Assembly: GCA_017163975.1 (NCBI GenBank)
Contig: JAFFSR010000136.1
Span: forward strand, 5,577,501-5,641,500
Direction of reading: 5' to 3'
DNA length: 64,000 nucleotides
DNA from: Anastatus disparis
Taxonomy: Eukaryota > Arthropoda > Insecta > Hymenoptera > Eupelmidae
The notes beneath the pieces are model-generated. The model had not been told where the DNA came from. It saw only the letters and a list, made by a program, of their open reading frames with translations, and did not search any database. A program made the translations under genes and the position numbers. Positions 10,295 to 20,064 of the stretch are shown in pieces (the first letter of the stretch is position 1; the number at the start of each line of letters is the position of its first letter).

Positions 10295-10623
10295 TGTTCG
10301 CGCTATAGAATATAATTTCGTATATGAGTATAAAAAAGAAAATTTGCGTATATATACATATAGAGGGCGCTCAAAAATTGTAAGCGTTTATGCGTCAATG
10401 TAAAATAAAAAGATCAGAATTCTTTCGGCCGTCTAAGCGAACGGACGCTTCCTTGTTAGCTTGCTATATAATAATTACAGTTCACTTATTTATATTTCCA
10501 TTTAACCACTTATATTGTAAAAACTTTTGAATATTGTATTTTATTTAATAAAGATATTATTGTGTGTTAAAATAAAAGAAATTGGGCGATTGTTTTTTTT
10601 GGAAACACTTAACTGCCTAAACA
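10295..10623 (+). repeat. BEL 5' LTR
   Basis: Starts TGTTCGCGCTATAGAAT and ends CTAAACA. An AATAAA at about 10,550 can serve as polyadenylation signal. The 329-bp length equals that of the 3' LTR. Confidence 0.95.
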
Positions 10624-10641
10624 TGGTCCTTCGTAACGGGT
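10624..10641 (+). promoter_or_regulatory. Primer-binding site of the BEL element
   Basis: The sequence directly after the 5' LTR begins TGGTCCTTCGTAACGGG. The TGG is complementary to a tRNA CCA end, as expected for a minus-strand primer site. The tRNA species was not identified. Confidence 0.6.
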
Positions 10642-11051
10642 GTCAAGAATTGGTGTAAAAAAATAATAAGTGACAATAAATAAATCAAATTAAAAATAGA
10701 AAACAGTGGTTTCAAGCAAAAAGACGGATAAATAGTGAACTGTGTCATTGTGGCAGCATTTATTGCTGATATAATATATTACTGACGGACCGCTAACAAA
10801 GAAGGAAAGCTAAAGGCTGCACGCGCATCATCAAAGGTTTTGACACAGACAAGAAGCAGTGAGACTCTTCCGAGAATTTCATCAACCGTCAAAACCCGTA
10901 AGCAGAAAATATCTAATATCGTGGAATCACATATATGGACATTGTGAAGTTAAAAACTATATGCGTGATTAGAAATACGTAAGTTGTAATAGTGTGTACG
11001 GGTAATCGTAAATATTTTACTTTTATAATTTAATCGTAAAAGAGAAAAAAT
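10642..11051 (+). other. BEL leader between primer site and gag
   Basis: Non-coding leader of about 400 bases before the gag start at 11,052. It would be expected to hold packaging signals, but none can be identified by eye. Confidence 0.4.
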
Positions 11052-12935
11052 ATGTCTACGCTAAAAAGTGTCATAGCAAAGCGAACGGCTTTAAAAGCGG
11101 CATTAACGCGACATAAAACATTTATAGAGAGCGCTGGCGAAAGAGATGTCTCGAAACACGAACTATCGGAAAGACGCGTAAAAATTTCGGAATTATACAA
11201 TTCGTTCGATCAAACGCAGTCGACAATTGAATCAGCCGAAATACAAGCAATTAGTCCAGAAAAAGAAGATGAGATTGCGTTAAAAGTAGACGAGCATGTA
11301 GAGGTTAGGCGTAATTTTGAAGATAACTACTTTCAAACAATCGCAAAGTACGACGCGCTCATTAAACCTAATGCTGAGTCGAATAATGGCGTTATACCAA
11401 ACGTGAATAACGAAAATCATAATATGCGACAGGATAATACAATTCGGTTACCTAAGCTTGAGTTGAAAACATTTTCGGGGTCATATGAAGAATGGTGTCC
11501 ATTCCGCGATACATATGTTGCTATAATACATTCTAATAGAAGCATACCGGCAATACATAAATTCCAATATTTAAAATCTTGTTTAAAAGGCACGGCGGCT
11601 GACGTGATAGATTCGCTTGAATTAACGGAAGCAAATTACGAGCAAGCATGGGAAATGTTACAATCGCGTTTTGAAAATTTAAGATGGATCGTTCAGGGAC
11701 ATATTCGAGCGATTTTTGATTTACAACGCGTAAATAAAGAAAACTTTTCAGAATTGCGCGATGTTTTAGATGGCGTGCTTAAGCATTTGCGTGCATTAAA
11801 GGCGTTAAAACGGCCAACAGAAACATGGGACGATTTAATAATACATCTTATTGTGTCGAAACTAGACTTAGTCACTGCAAAAGAATGGGAGACAAGTATT
11901 ACAGATCGTAATATGCCGACGTTAAAATCGCTTACGGAATTTTTACAACAACGTATACAGGCTCTCGAAGCATTAGCAAATGTAAACACTAGCAAACTAG
12001 ATGTACGATTAAAACAAAATAAACCGAAAACAAGCGTCGCGCATACCTCAATAAATAGTACAGAATGCGGTGTTTGTAAAAAGAAAAATCATTTTATATA
12101 TCAATGCGATGAATTTCGTTCAAAGCCGTTAGAAGCTCGCTCGCAAATAACTAAAAGTTTAGGCTTATGTAGAAATTGTTTACGTTCAACGCGGCATTTT
12201 GCAAAGAATTGTTCGATCGGATCTTGTCGTATATGCAATCAAAAACATAACACTCTGCTTCACTTTCCACAAGGTTCAAATAGCTCGCAGTCACAGATGG
12301 CTCTGGGCTCTCTAAAGTCTGATTCAAGCAGTTCACTTGATGACAAACATAAAGACCCTACGACTGCACACACAGGCTGTTGTAGCGAAAATAATTCTCA
12401 TACGGTTTTATTATCAACAGCTATAATAAAAATATTTGATTTAAAAGGAAAAGAACATTTATGTCGCGCGCTTCTTGATAATGGTTCTCAACTTAATTTT
12501 ATTTCTAATACGTTAGCAAATAAATTGAAATTGCCTGAGCGTCGACAACCTTTAAGAATAACCGGTGTTGAAAATTCAACAACAAATGCTAACAAGGTTA
12601 TATGTGCTTATATAGGATCACGAATTAATGACTTTAAAGAGAAACTTGATTTCGTGATAGTAAATAAAGTAACAGCGAAGTTGCCACAAAATAGTATTGA
12701 TTTAAAAAATGTAACGGTTCCTTCCAACATAATTTTAGCAGATGAAGGATTTAATAAAACTGCAGAAGTAGATTTAATAATAGGCGCGTCGATGTTCTGG
12801 GACGTTATTTACCCCGGTAAAATAAAGCTAAACAAAAATCAACCAGTTTTTAAAAAACCGCGTTTGGATGGATTGTTTCCGGATTTGCCGATACTATACA
12901 TAACAATGAAAACAATTCATATTCATGTAATTTAG
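11052..12935 (+). CDS. BEL/Pao gag with protease domain
   Basis: 627 residues. The N-terminal 120 residues are charged and helical. A DUF1759-type gag domain starts near residue 135 (LPKLELKTFSGSYEEW) and runs to about 290. Cys/His clusters at about 340-405 (CGVCKKKNHFIYQC, CRNC, CRICNQKHNTLLH) form the nucleic-acid-binding zinc knuckles. A DUF1758-type aspartic protease follows from about 440. Its active-site motif reads ALLDNGSQ, so the usual Ser/Thr after Asp is Asn; the catalytic Asp is kept. The frame leaves the family pattern near 12,860 and ends early at 12,935, so the last part is out of frame relative to pol. It would form the particle core in the cytoplasm. Confidence 0.9.
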   Translation: MSTLKSVIAKRTALKAALTRHKTFIESAGERDVSKHELSERRVKISELYNSFDQTQSTIESAEIQAISPEKEDEIALKVDEHVEVRRNFEDNYFQTIAKYDALIKPNAESNNGVIPNVNNENHNMRQDNTIRLPKLELKTFSGSYEEWCPFRDTYVAIIHSNRSIPAIHKFQYLKSCLKGTAADVIDSLELTEANYEQAWEMLQSRFENLRWIVQGHIRAIFDLQRVNKENFSELRDVLDGVLKHLRALKALKRPTETWDDLIIHLIVSKLDLVTAKEWETSITDRNMPTLKSLTEFLQQRIQALEALANVNTSKLDVRLKQNKPKTSVAHTSINSTECGVCKKKNHFIYQCDEFRSKPLEARSQITKSLGLCRNCLRSTRHFAKNCSIGSCRICNQKHNTLLHFPQGSNSSQSQMALGSLKSDSSSSLDDKHKDPTTAHTGCCSENNSHTVLLSTAIIKIFDLKGKEHLCRALLDNGSQLNFISNTLANKLKLPERRQPLRITGVENSTTNANKVICAYIGSRINDFKEKLDFVIVNKVTAKLPQNSIDLKNVTVPSNIILADEGFNKTAEVDLIIGASMFWDVIYPGKIKLNKNQPVFKKPRLDGLFPDLPILYITMKTIHIHVI

Positions 12936-12990
12936 CTGTCAATGAAGATTTAAATTTTTCCCTTAAAAATTTTGGGAAATTGAACATGGT

Positions 12991-15900
12991 TTGTTAAATT
13001 ACAAGTTTTCAAACGAAGAGCAAGAATGTGAAAATTTATTTTCAGAGACAACTTATAGAAACGATAGTGGTAGATTTGTTGTTCAACTCCCCATTAAAGA
13101 AAATATGATTTCTCGCATAGGAGAAACGAAATCTATGGCTCGCAGGTTACTCTTTTCGTTAGAAAAACGATTAGCAAAACAGAATGATGTATATAAACAA
13201 TATAGAGACTTCTTACATGAATATGAGGCCTTAGGGCATATGCGTGAAATCCGAGTAGATGAACAGTCATTTACAAATAACGATATTGTTTATTATATGC
13301 CGCATCATTGTGTCTTGCGAGAAGATAGTATAACAACAAAACTACGAGTCGTATTTAATGCGTCCGCTAAGTCGTCTACGGGCATATCACTTAATAATGC
13401 GCTTAAAATAGGCCCTGTATTACAAGGAGATTTATTTACAAGACTTTTAGAGTTTCGTACGTTTCGATATGCTTTTACGGCTGATATAACTAAAATGTAT
13501 CGTCAAGTTTTAATTCACTCTTCTCAAACTAAATTACAACGAATATTATGGCGCGATAACGCGCATGAAACAATCAAAGAGTATGAACTCAACACTGTAA
13601 CTTATGGAACGGCTTCAGCGTCTTACTTAGCTATAAGGGCGTTGCGAAAGCTAGCGGAAGAAAACATGTTACAATTCCCACTTGGAGCGCACATCGTTTT
13701 AAATCATTTTTACGTAGACGATGTTTTGAGTGGCGCTCAATCGATTCAAGATGCTTCTGCAGCAAAAAATGAAGTTATTAAGCTTCTTCAAACTGGTGGT
13801 TTTGAACTGCAAAAATGGGCATCAAACGTACAAGAACTAAGAAATAACGAAGAGAATAACATAAAATCATTTAAGGACATAGATGAAGTTAATAAATCTA
13901 AGGCTTTGGGAATCGAGTGGGATTCTAAATTAGATGTTTTTAAATTCAAGATCACAGAAAAAATAAATATTGATGGAACTGACACAAAACGTAGTGTGCT
14001 TGCAAAAATATCGCAACTTTTTGACCCTTTAGGTCTATTAGGCCCCGTTATGTTACAGGCAAAAATTTTTATACAGGAGCTTTGGAGATCGGGTTTGGAT
14101 TGGGACGACCCTCTCGATTCAGAGCTTCAAGGTCGATGGGATGCATTTAAAAGCCAGCTACCAAGGTTACGAGAGATAACGCTCGATCGAAAAATATATT
14201 TAAAGGAAAATCCAACAGAAATACAAATACATGGCTTCAGCGATGCATCTGAACGTGGCTTTGGAGCGTGCGTATATGTCAGAAGTTCATATATAGACGG
14301 TACGCATAATGTAACCTTGTGGTGTTCTAAATCACGCGTAGCCCCACTAAAAAATCACTCTATACCAAAACTTGAATTGTCTGGTGCATTATTATTGGCA
14401 CAGCTTGTTAATAAAGTTTTACCTTTCACCAACTTAAATATAAAAAATGTATGCTTATGGACTGATTCAAAAATTGTTATTGGCTGGATTAGATCATGTA
14501 GTCGGAATTTTAATACTTTCGTTGCGAATCGCATTGGAGAAATACAAAGTATAACATCAGCAAATAATTGGAAGCATGTTAGTGGAAAAGAAAATCCCGC
14601 TGACATCTTGTCTCGTGGAATAATGCCTCGAGATTTAAAGGATGCAAATCATTGGTGGCATGGACCGAAGTGGCTAAGTGAAGATATACACCTTTGGCCC
14701 AATCAAGATGACCTACATATCGAGCATGTAAAATTACCAGACCAAAAAGCTGCTGTTAAAACAAGTTTAGCAATAACCTCAACGGAACCCTTTCATATAT
14801 TCGAACTTTATTCTAATTTGAACAAACTCTTACGTGTTTTTGCGTATGTTTTACGTTTTATAAAAAAATGTAAGGGTAAAAAGGATAGTTATTCAAAAAT
14901 TGTGTCAGCTGTAGAAATTCAAGATGCGATGAATGCTTTAATAAAAAATGTGCAGTCTATCGAATTTTCAAAGGATTTTGAGATTTTACTCAAAAATAAA
15001 AAGGTTAAAAATAATAGTTTTCTCTTAAGATTATCGCCTTTCATCGATAAGGAAGGCATTATTAGAGTTGGCGGGCGATTGAAAAATTCCGCACTACCTT
15101 ATGAAACTAAGCATCCTGCATTGCTTCCTGCTAAACACCCTTTCACAAATCTTTTAATAAAAAATGAACACGCGCGTTTAAATCATGCAGGTGCTTATCA
15201 AACATTGTCAAATCTGCGACAAAGATTTTGGATTGTGTCGGGTCGCGACGTAGTCAGACAGGTAATACGTAAGTGCATAATATGCATTAAAGCAGATCCG
15301 AAAATAAAGTATCCTTTTATGGGTGAATTACCTCAGCATCGAGTAGAAGTCCCAATACGTCCTTTTGTTCGCTGTGGCGTAGATTTTGCTGGACCTCTCT
15401 TTTATAATGAAGGAGGAAGAGGACGCGTCAAAACAATAAAAGGTTACATTGCTATATTTGTGTGTTTTGCATCGAAAGCAGTGCACATAGAACTGGCAGC
15501 TGACCTTACAGCTGAAACTTTTTTAAATGTGCTTAAACGTTTCATATCACGTCGCGGTCGACCATCAGACTTGTATTCCGATAATGGTACAAATTTTGTA
15601 GGATGCCAAAATGAGTTGCATGATTTATATCTTTTATTTAAAAAAGAAGATACAAAAAACAAAATTTTTAATTTTGTCGCTAAGGAACAGATGAAGTGGC
15701 ATTTCACCCCTCCTCACGCTCCTCACTTCGGAGGGCTGTGGGAGGCGGCTGTGAAAGCAGCAAAGCGATCTCTTTATCGCGTTATGGGAAATGCGTCGTT
15801 ACGATATAACGAGTTGTACACACTTCTTACACAAGTCGAAGCTATACTCAACTCTAGACCTCTAACTAAAATATCTGAAGATGCAAATGACTTACAGCCA

Positions 15901-16281
15901 CTCACTCCTGCGCATTTTTTAATCGGTACGCCTTTGACCGGGTTTCCGGAACCTAATTTAACAAATTTATCTACTACGCGTTTGTCGCGTTGGCAAAGAG
16001 TTGAGCAGCTACGTCAACATTTCTGGAATAGATGGGTGAAAGAATATTTGCACACATTACAAGGTCGAGATAAATGGAAGGAAGCAAACGTAAAGGCGTT
16101 AAAAGGTCAGCTAGCAATCTTGAAACAAGAAGGAACTCCTGTACTTGCATGGCCTTTAGGAATCATTGAGGATGTATATCCCGGTACCGATGCTGTAGTT
16201 AGAGCTGTTACAATTCGTACTAATAAAGGTGTATACAAACGTCCCGTTTCTGAAACCTGTTTACTACCGGTCGAAATTTAA
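12991..16281 (+). CDS. BEL/Pao pol: reverse transcriptase, RNase H, integrase
   Basis: 1,096 residues. The listed start is just the first ATG in this frame; homology begins upstream, and pol is normally one fusion with gag. Reverse transcriptase carries YVDD at residues 241-244. RNase H starts around Asp418 (GFSDASERGFG). An integrase zinc motif lies at about 725-770 (H..H..CIIC). The integrase catalytic triad is Asp798 (GVDFAGPL), Asp864 (SDNGTNF) and Glu918 (GGLWEAA). A DUF5641-type C-terminal domain (LSRWQRVEQLRQHFW onward) closes the protein. All visible catalytic residues are present and the frame is uninterrupted from 12,991 to the TAA at 16,279-16,281. Two single-base frame changes, near 12,860 and 12,970, separate it from gag. 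Confidence 0.92.
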   Translation: MLNYKFSNEEQECENLFSETTYRNDSGRFVVQLPIKENMISRIGETKSMARRLLFSLEKRLAKQNDVYKQYRDFLHEYEALGHMREIRVDEQSFTNNDIVYYMPHHCVLREDSITTKLRVVFNASAKSSTGISLNNALKIGPVLQGDLFTRLLEFRTFRYAFTADITKMYRQVLIHSSQTKLQRILWRDNAHETIKEYELNTVTYGTASASYLAIRALRKLAEENMLQFPLGAHIVLNHFYVDDVLSGAQSIQDASAAKNEVIKLLQTGGFELQKWASNVQELRNNEENNIKSFKDIDEVNKSKALGIEWDSKLDVFKFKITEKINIDGTDTKRSVLAKISQLFDPLGLLGPVMLQAKIFIQELWRSGLDWDDPLDSELQGRWDAFKSQLPRLREITLDRKIYLKENPTEIQIHGFSDASERGFGACVYVRSSYIDGTHNVTLWCSKSRVAPLKNHSIPKLELSGALLLAQLVNKVLPFTNLNIKNVCLWTDSKIVIGWIRSCSRNFNTFVANRIGEIQSITSANNWKHVSGKENPADILSRGIMPRDLKDANHWWHGPKWLSEDIHLWPNQDDLHIEHVKLPDQKAAVKTSLAITSTEPFHIFELYSNLNKLLRVFAYVLRFIKKCKGKKDSYSKIVSAVEIQDAMNALIKNVQSIEFSKDFEILLKNKKVKNNSFLLRLSPFIDKEGIIRVGGRLKNSALPYETKHPALLPAKHPFTNLLIKNEHARLNHAGAYQTLSNLRQRFWIVSGRDVVRQVIRKCIICIKADPKIKYPFMGELPQHRVEVPIRPFVRCGVDFAGPLFYNEGGRGRVKTIKGYIAIFVCFASKAVHIELAADLTAETFLNVLKRFISRRGRPSDLYSDNGTNFVGCQNELHDLYLLFKKEDTKNKIFNFVAKEQMKWHFTPPHAPHFGGLWEAAVKAAKRSLYRVMGNASLRYNELYTLLTQVEAILNSRPLTKISEDANDLQPLTPAHFLIGTPLTGFPEPNLTNLSTTRLSRWQRVEQLRQHFWNRWVKEYLHTLQGRDKWKEANVKALKGQLAILKQEGTPVLAWPLGIIEDVYPGTDAVVRAVTIRTNKGVYKRPVSETCLLPVEI

Positions 16282-16645
16282 TGCGTGCGAACGATTAATA
16301 TTATATGCGTATTTTGTACTTATTAACATAATATGGTTTTTGTACAGCGACTTCATATAGATGAAAAATTTTGTTTACAAATATTGCTGTATTTATCATT
16401 TCTACTGAAGCTAAATATTTTTTTTATGTTTAACTTTATTCGATCAAACGTAGTTTTAATTTAGTTCCTATCAAATTGTTTATTTTCTTTCTTATTGCAT
16501 TCAATACAACGATTTATTATCTACTGATTATTTGTAAAAAAAAAAAAAAATGTGTATTTTTGCGATATTTGAATGCTAAATGATAGTTGTTTTCTTAATA
16601 TTTTCTTTCATTTTTTGAAAGCAATGCCTTTCAAGGGGGCCGGTA
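16282..16645 (+). other. BEL 3' non-coding region and polypurine tract
   Basis: No open frame follows pol. The last bases before the 3' LTR (about 16,633-16,645) read AAGGGGGCCGGTA, the likely polypurine tract for plus-strand priming. Confidence 0.75.
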
Positions 16646-16974
16646 TGTTCGCGCTATAGAATATAATTTCGTATATGAGTATAAAAAAGAAAATTTGCGT
16701 ATATATACATATAGAGGGCGCTCAAAAATTGTAAGCGTTTATGCGTCAATGTAAAATAAAAAGATCAGAATTCTTTCGGCCGTCTAAGCGAACGGACGCT
16801 TCCTTGTTAGCTTGCTATATAATAATTACAGTTCACTTATTTATATTTCCATTTAACCACTTATATTGTAAAAACTTTTGAATATTGTATTTTATTTAAT
16901 AAAGATATTATTGTGTGTTAAAATAAAAGAAATTGGGCGATTGTTTTTTTTGGAAACACTTAACTGCCTAAACA
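16646..16974 (+). repeat. BEL 3' LTR
   Basis: 329 bp. It appears identical to the 5' LTR when read side by side, and is followed by the AGCAC target-site duplication. Confidence 0.95.
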
Positions 16975-16979
16975 AGCAC

Positions 16980-17466
16980 TATATACTAATGCCACACATA
17001 TAATCCAGCCTTTGGATGTGGCTCTATTCCATCCATTGAAAGAGGCATACAAAAGTACTCTACGAACATGGAGGATTGACAATAATATAGTTGATGTTAA
17101 AAAATCAATGTTCGCTGGTATTTTAAAAAAGGCTCTTGATTTTATTGATGTGACCGAGACAATTAAAAATGGATTCAGGGCATGTGGGTTATATCCATTT
17201 GAATTTAGTGCAGTTAATTATGATATTTTAAATAAAAAAAAAAGAAAAAGAATCCTAGATCTTCATCTGATCAGTTAGAAAGTCTAAGCAGTACGATGAA
17301 CAATAAATTATTCCATCTATTAAATTTATTTGAACAGAATGTTATTTCTGCTGAAACTTTACAAACATTCAAGCACAATGAATTTAAAGAGTTGTGAAAA
17401 GGTGAAGACAGTCAAAAAGGACTTTTTGAATATTGGAGAGCGTTGAAGAAATTTTGTGGTATTTAG
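16980..17466 (+). pseudogene. pogo-like transposase, 3' part
   Basis: The interrupted frame resumes directly after the BEL target-site duplication with THIIQPLDVALFHPLKEAY, which holds the third acidic region of the DDE_1 core. It runs on to RKRILDL. A frameshift in the A-rich tract near 17,235-17,250 and a TGA near 17,395 break the tail, which otherwise ends at TAG 17,464-17,466. Confidence 0.8.
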
Positions 17467-17764
17467 TATACTCATTAGTGCATTGTTCAGCACAGTCCAC
17501 AATTAGCTCCCTATGCTGTCCAGCTTTAGGTTGCTTTTTATTTAACGTTGTCCAGTTTTAACTCCCCAATACTCTTAAATTAAAACCTTATAATTTTTTT
17601 AATTATAAAGATATTGACTCTATCCTTATTGGAAAATAAAGTCTATACAGCCTACTAAAAGCCTTGATTTACGGATTTATCAAAATTAAAAAAATAAAAT
17701 GACAAAAATAGAGTTATATTTGGTGGATGCTAAAATCCGTCCCAAATTACCTTACTTTACCTTA

Positions 17765-17994
17765 GCGGTTTGCTGAAAATTAAAAGTTTACAGAATTACC
17801 TCAAATGTTTAATAAATAAAAAAATTAATTACTATTATTTTTATAATATTAGCTTCATAGTGTTACAAGCATTTGAATAAATCGTGTTAACTGTTATATT
17901 TATTATTAATTATGATGATTGTGCTGTGTTAATTATTTTATTTATATTGAAACTAAAAAATTAAAACATTATTTAACGAGAAAATTATTAAACG
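17765..17994. other. Short AT-rich spacer
   Basis: Lies between the pogo-like element and the Tc1-like transposase, and probably includes the 5' end of the Tc1-like element. I could not define its terminal inverted repeats with confidence. Confidence 0.4.
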
Positions 17995-19037
17995 ATGGCC
18001 GGTAATTTTAGATCAACAGCAATAAATTTACAAAGGATGCGTGATCTTATTATAGAGGAAATACCTTTTATTTTAATTGCGTTAGAACTGAACTGCACCC
18101 AAAAAACCGTCGAGAATTGGAGTCGGCACTTCCAAGCCGATGAGAAAGAGGTTCTGGAGGCGGCAGATTGACGCGCAAATAATCGAGGTACTTTTAAAAT
18201 TACAGACGAACAACTGGATAGAGTTGTAGACGCACTTATAGATGATCCGTTTCAACCAGTGTGTAGATTGCCGCGTCAAATGAATTTAAATGTGGATGAA
18301 AAAACTTTAAGATCATCCTTGAAAAATCGAAGAAATATTAAAAATTATAAAGCGGCAATTAAGTGCGCGTTGACCGGGCTCAATATGGAGAATCGATTAC
18401 AGTTCACCAGAGCAAATATTGAGCGGGCCAATATTGGGTGGAGAAACACCGTCTTTATGGATGAAAAGGTGTTTTCCACCGATAAAGATGGACGTTGTCG
18501 GGTTTGGCGTTTACCAGGAGAACGATACCATCAAAGAAACATCATACAAAACCATAGAAGTGGTAGCATCACTAAATCTTTTTGGGGTTGGGTAAACGGT
18601 GTCGGTCCTGGGCGCTTAGTACCAATTGAAAGAAGGCTCAACACTGAACGATACGTTGAGATCCTTGAAAATGAGCTTCTTGAAAGCTTAAATGAATGCT
18701 ATCCGGACGATAAAATCCCATATATATTATTGAAGACAACAGCCCAATCCATACCGCTTGTATTGTCCGCAATTGGTACGCAGACTATCTTCGCCTTCAT
18801 AGACTAGATTGGCCGCCTCGTTCTCCAGATCTTAACATTATCGAAAATGTTTGGTCAGCAATGGTCAGAGAATGGAGACCAGGTATGACCCGAACCGCAG
18901 AGGAACTTACTGATCTAGTTTATGAAGCATGGGCCGAATTGAACAATAGGCCTGAATATTTCATTGCATTAACCGATTCAGTTCATAAGCGGTTACAAAA
19001 GCTCATTGATAATGCTGGAGCTTTCCTAAATTACTAA
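17995..19037 (+). pseudogene. Tc1/mariner-type transposase, two lesions
   Basis: ATG 17,995 opens MAGNFRSTAINLQRMRDLII with an N-terminal helix-turn-helix region (CTQKTVENWSRHF). The frame is broken only by TGA 18,169-18,171 and one frameshift near 18,737, and ends at TAA 19,035-19,037. The DDE_3 core is clear: FMDEKVFSTDKDGR (first Asp), DNSPIHTA (second Asp, after the frameshift) and PRSPDLNIIENVW (Glu). Counting the codons gives 35 residues between the second Asp and the Glu, one more than in classical Tc1. The WGWVNGVGPG block is also typical. The near-complete frame suggests recent inactivation. Confidence 0.9.
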
Positions 19038-19191
19038 AATTATTATAATACCTGCACTATGAGTAATGTAAATAGATTGTATTGTATGAAATCAAATTAT
19101 TTTATATAATTAAAGAAGTTTATATAAATAAAGTGTTTAAGAAAATTAGAGTGTTTTATATAATTAAAGTTTTAAAATGTAAATACTGCCG

Positions 19192-19865
19192 TGATTTTAC
19201 TCGTAGATACAGCAACAGAATACAGTAGAAAGGAAAATAATTGGATCATATTACCATTACACAGTACTCTTTCTATAGCAGATCAAGACAAGGTATTTGA
19301 AATTGCTCCTGAAGGTTTTAGAAAATGCTATGTATCAAGAATTATTGCTGAAACATAAATTATTATAAATGGAATTCAGTTTATTGCTGATAGTGGAAAA
19401 GCTGGTTGAACAGGGCCAGGGGTTTGTTATAGGTACTGTTTAAGATCATAATTTCATATCTAGTTTATTTATTTTATGAAATACAATTTATGTCTCATAA
19501 TATCATTTAAAATTTTGTAAAATTTATTTTCAAATTTTTAATAGGCTTTAATCAGGTGATGATTATTTAGCATTTTAAAAATATTCAACACCAGAACTAC
19601 AAAGAGTTACTCTTGATTCTTCTCTTCTCCAGATGATTGCTATGGGTTTACCGGATCCATGTAAATTTCCTTTCAAAGAATCTTCACCAGCAAAAAAGAA
19701 CAGGAAATTCGATTGTATCATTGAAAGAGCACGTAAGTAACAAAAATAAAATGATTTTGCTATATTTACTATTACTTTGATTGTAATTTTCACTATGCTC
19801 GTTTTTATTTTAGAAAACTTTAACAGAAAATAAAAAGTTAACAAGTATAGGTAAAAAGCTTGCAA
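19192..19865 (+). pseudogene. DHX34: DHX34-like DEAH helicase fragment fused to EXT1
   Basis: DHX34 is a DEAH RNA helicase acting in nonsense-mediated decay. The translation shows LPLHSTLSIADQDKVFEIAP and GFRKCYVSRIIAET, a stop, then IQFIADSGK, with a deletion leading to AGxTGPGVCYR. After an intron come YSTPELQRVTLDSSLLQMIA and MGLPDPCKFPF. In the correct frame TGNSIVSLKEH follows, with a donor (GTAAGT), an intron and KTLTENKKLTSIGKKLA. These blocks are conserved motifs V-VI and the winged-helix region of the family. The last exon then runs, without a stop, straight into exostosin sequence at about 19,866. Stops and a frameshift near 19,680 show it is not a working gene. Confidence 0.8.
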
Positions 19866-20064
19866 TGCAGTTGCAGTTGATCAGTAAAGAAGGATTTATT
19901 GTTTATGTGTATCCTATTAAAGATTCAATCAGTCCATTATACCAAAAAATATTAAATGTCATCACAGAATCTCGATATTACACGTGGGATTCATCACGAG
20001 CTTGTTAATTTGTTTTGGCTAGATCCTTTACTGAATTTTTACTATATTGGAACAATTTAAAAAT
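19866..20064 (+). pseudogene. EXT1: EXT1 exon-1 fragment, first half of right copy
   Basis: In frame with the preceding DHX34 exon it reads LISKEGFIVYVYPIKDS, then YQKILNVITESRYYTWDSSR and ACLFWL. This matches the EXT1 region GFKVYVYP...SRFYTSDPSQACLF. A 21-base deletion removes the following LALDTLDR residues kept in the left arm. The copy is then split by the insertion at 20,065-21,368 and resumes at 21,369. Confidence 0.85.

Larger units (their letters stand above)
10295..16974 (+). mobile_element. BEL/Pao LTR retrotransposon, near-intact
   Basis: A 6,680-bp element bounded by 329-bp LTRs that read TG...CA and look identical on inspection. It is flanked by the 5-bp duplication AGCAC (10,290-10,294 and 16,975-16,979) inside the pogo-like transposase. 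The gag-protease part lies at 11,052-12,935 and the RT-RNase H-integrase part at 12,991-16,281, in different frames. No envelope-like frame follows pol. The apparently identical LTRs point to a very recent insertion. Confidence 0.95.
8460..17762 (+). mobile_element. pogo/Tigger-like DNA transposon, split by a BEL element
   Basis: Terminal inverted repeats begin AGGTAAAGTAAGGTAATTTG on the left and end with the inverse at 17,762. TA dinucleotides flank both ends (8,458-8,459 and 17,763-17,764), as expected for pogo-type elements. Without the BEL insertion the element is about 2.6 kb, a normal size. It carries a broken DDE transposase with a psq-type helix-turn-helix. Both ends are intact, so it could have been cross-mobilised before it was interrupted. 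Confidence 0.85.

Noticed and set aside
16282..16645. Envelope gene in the BEL element
   Set aside because: No open frame of useful length lies between pol and the 3' LTR.
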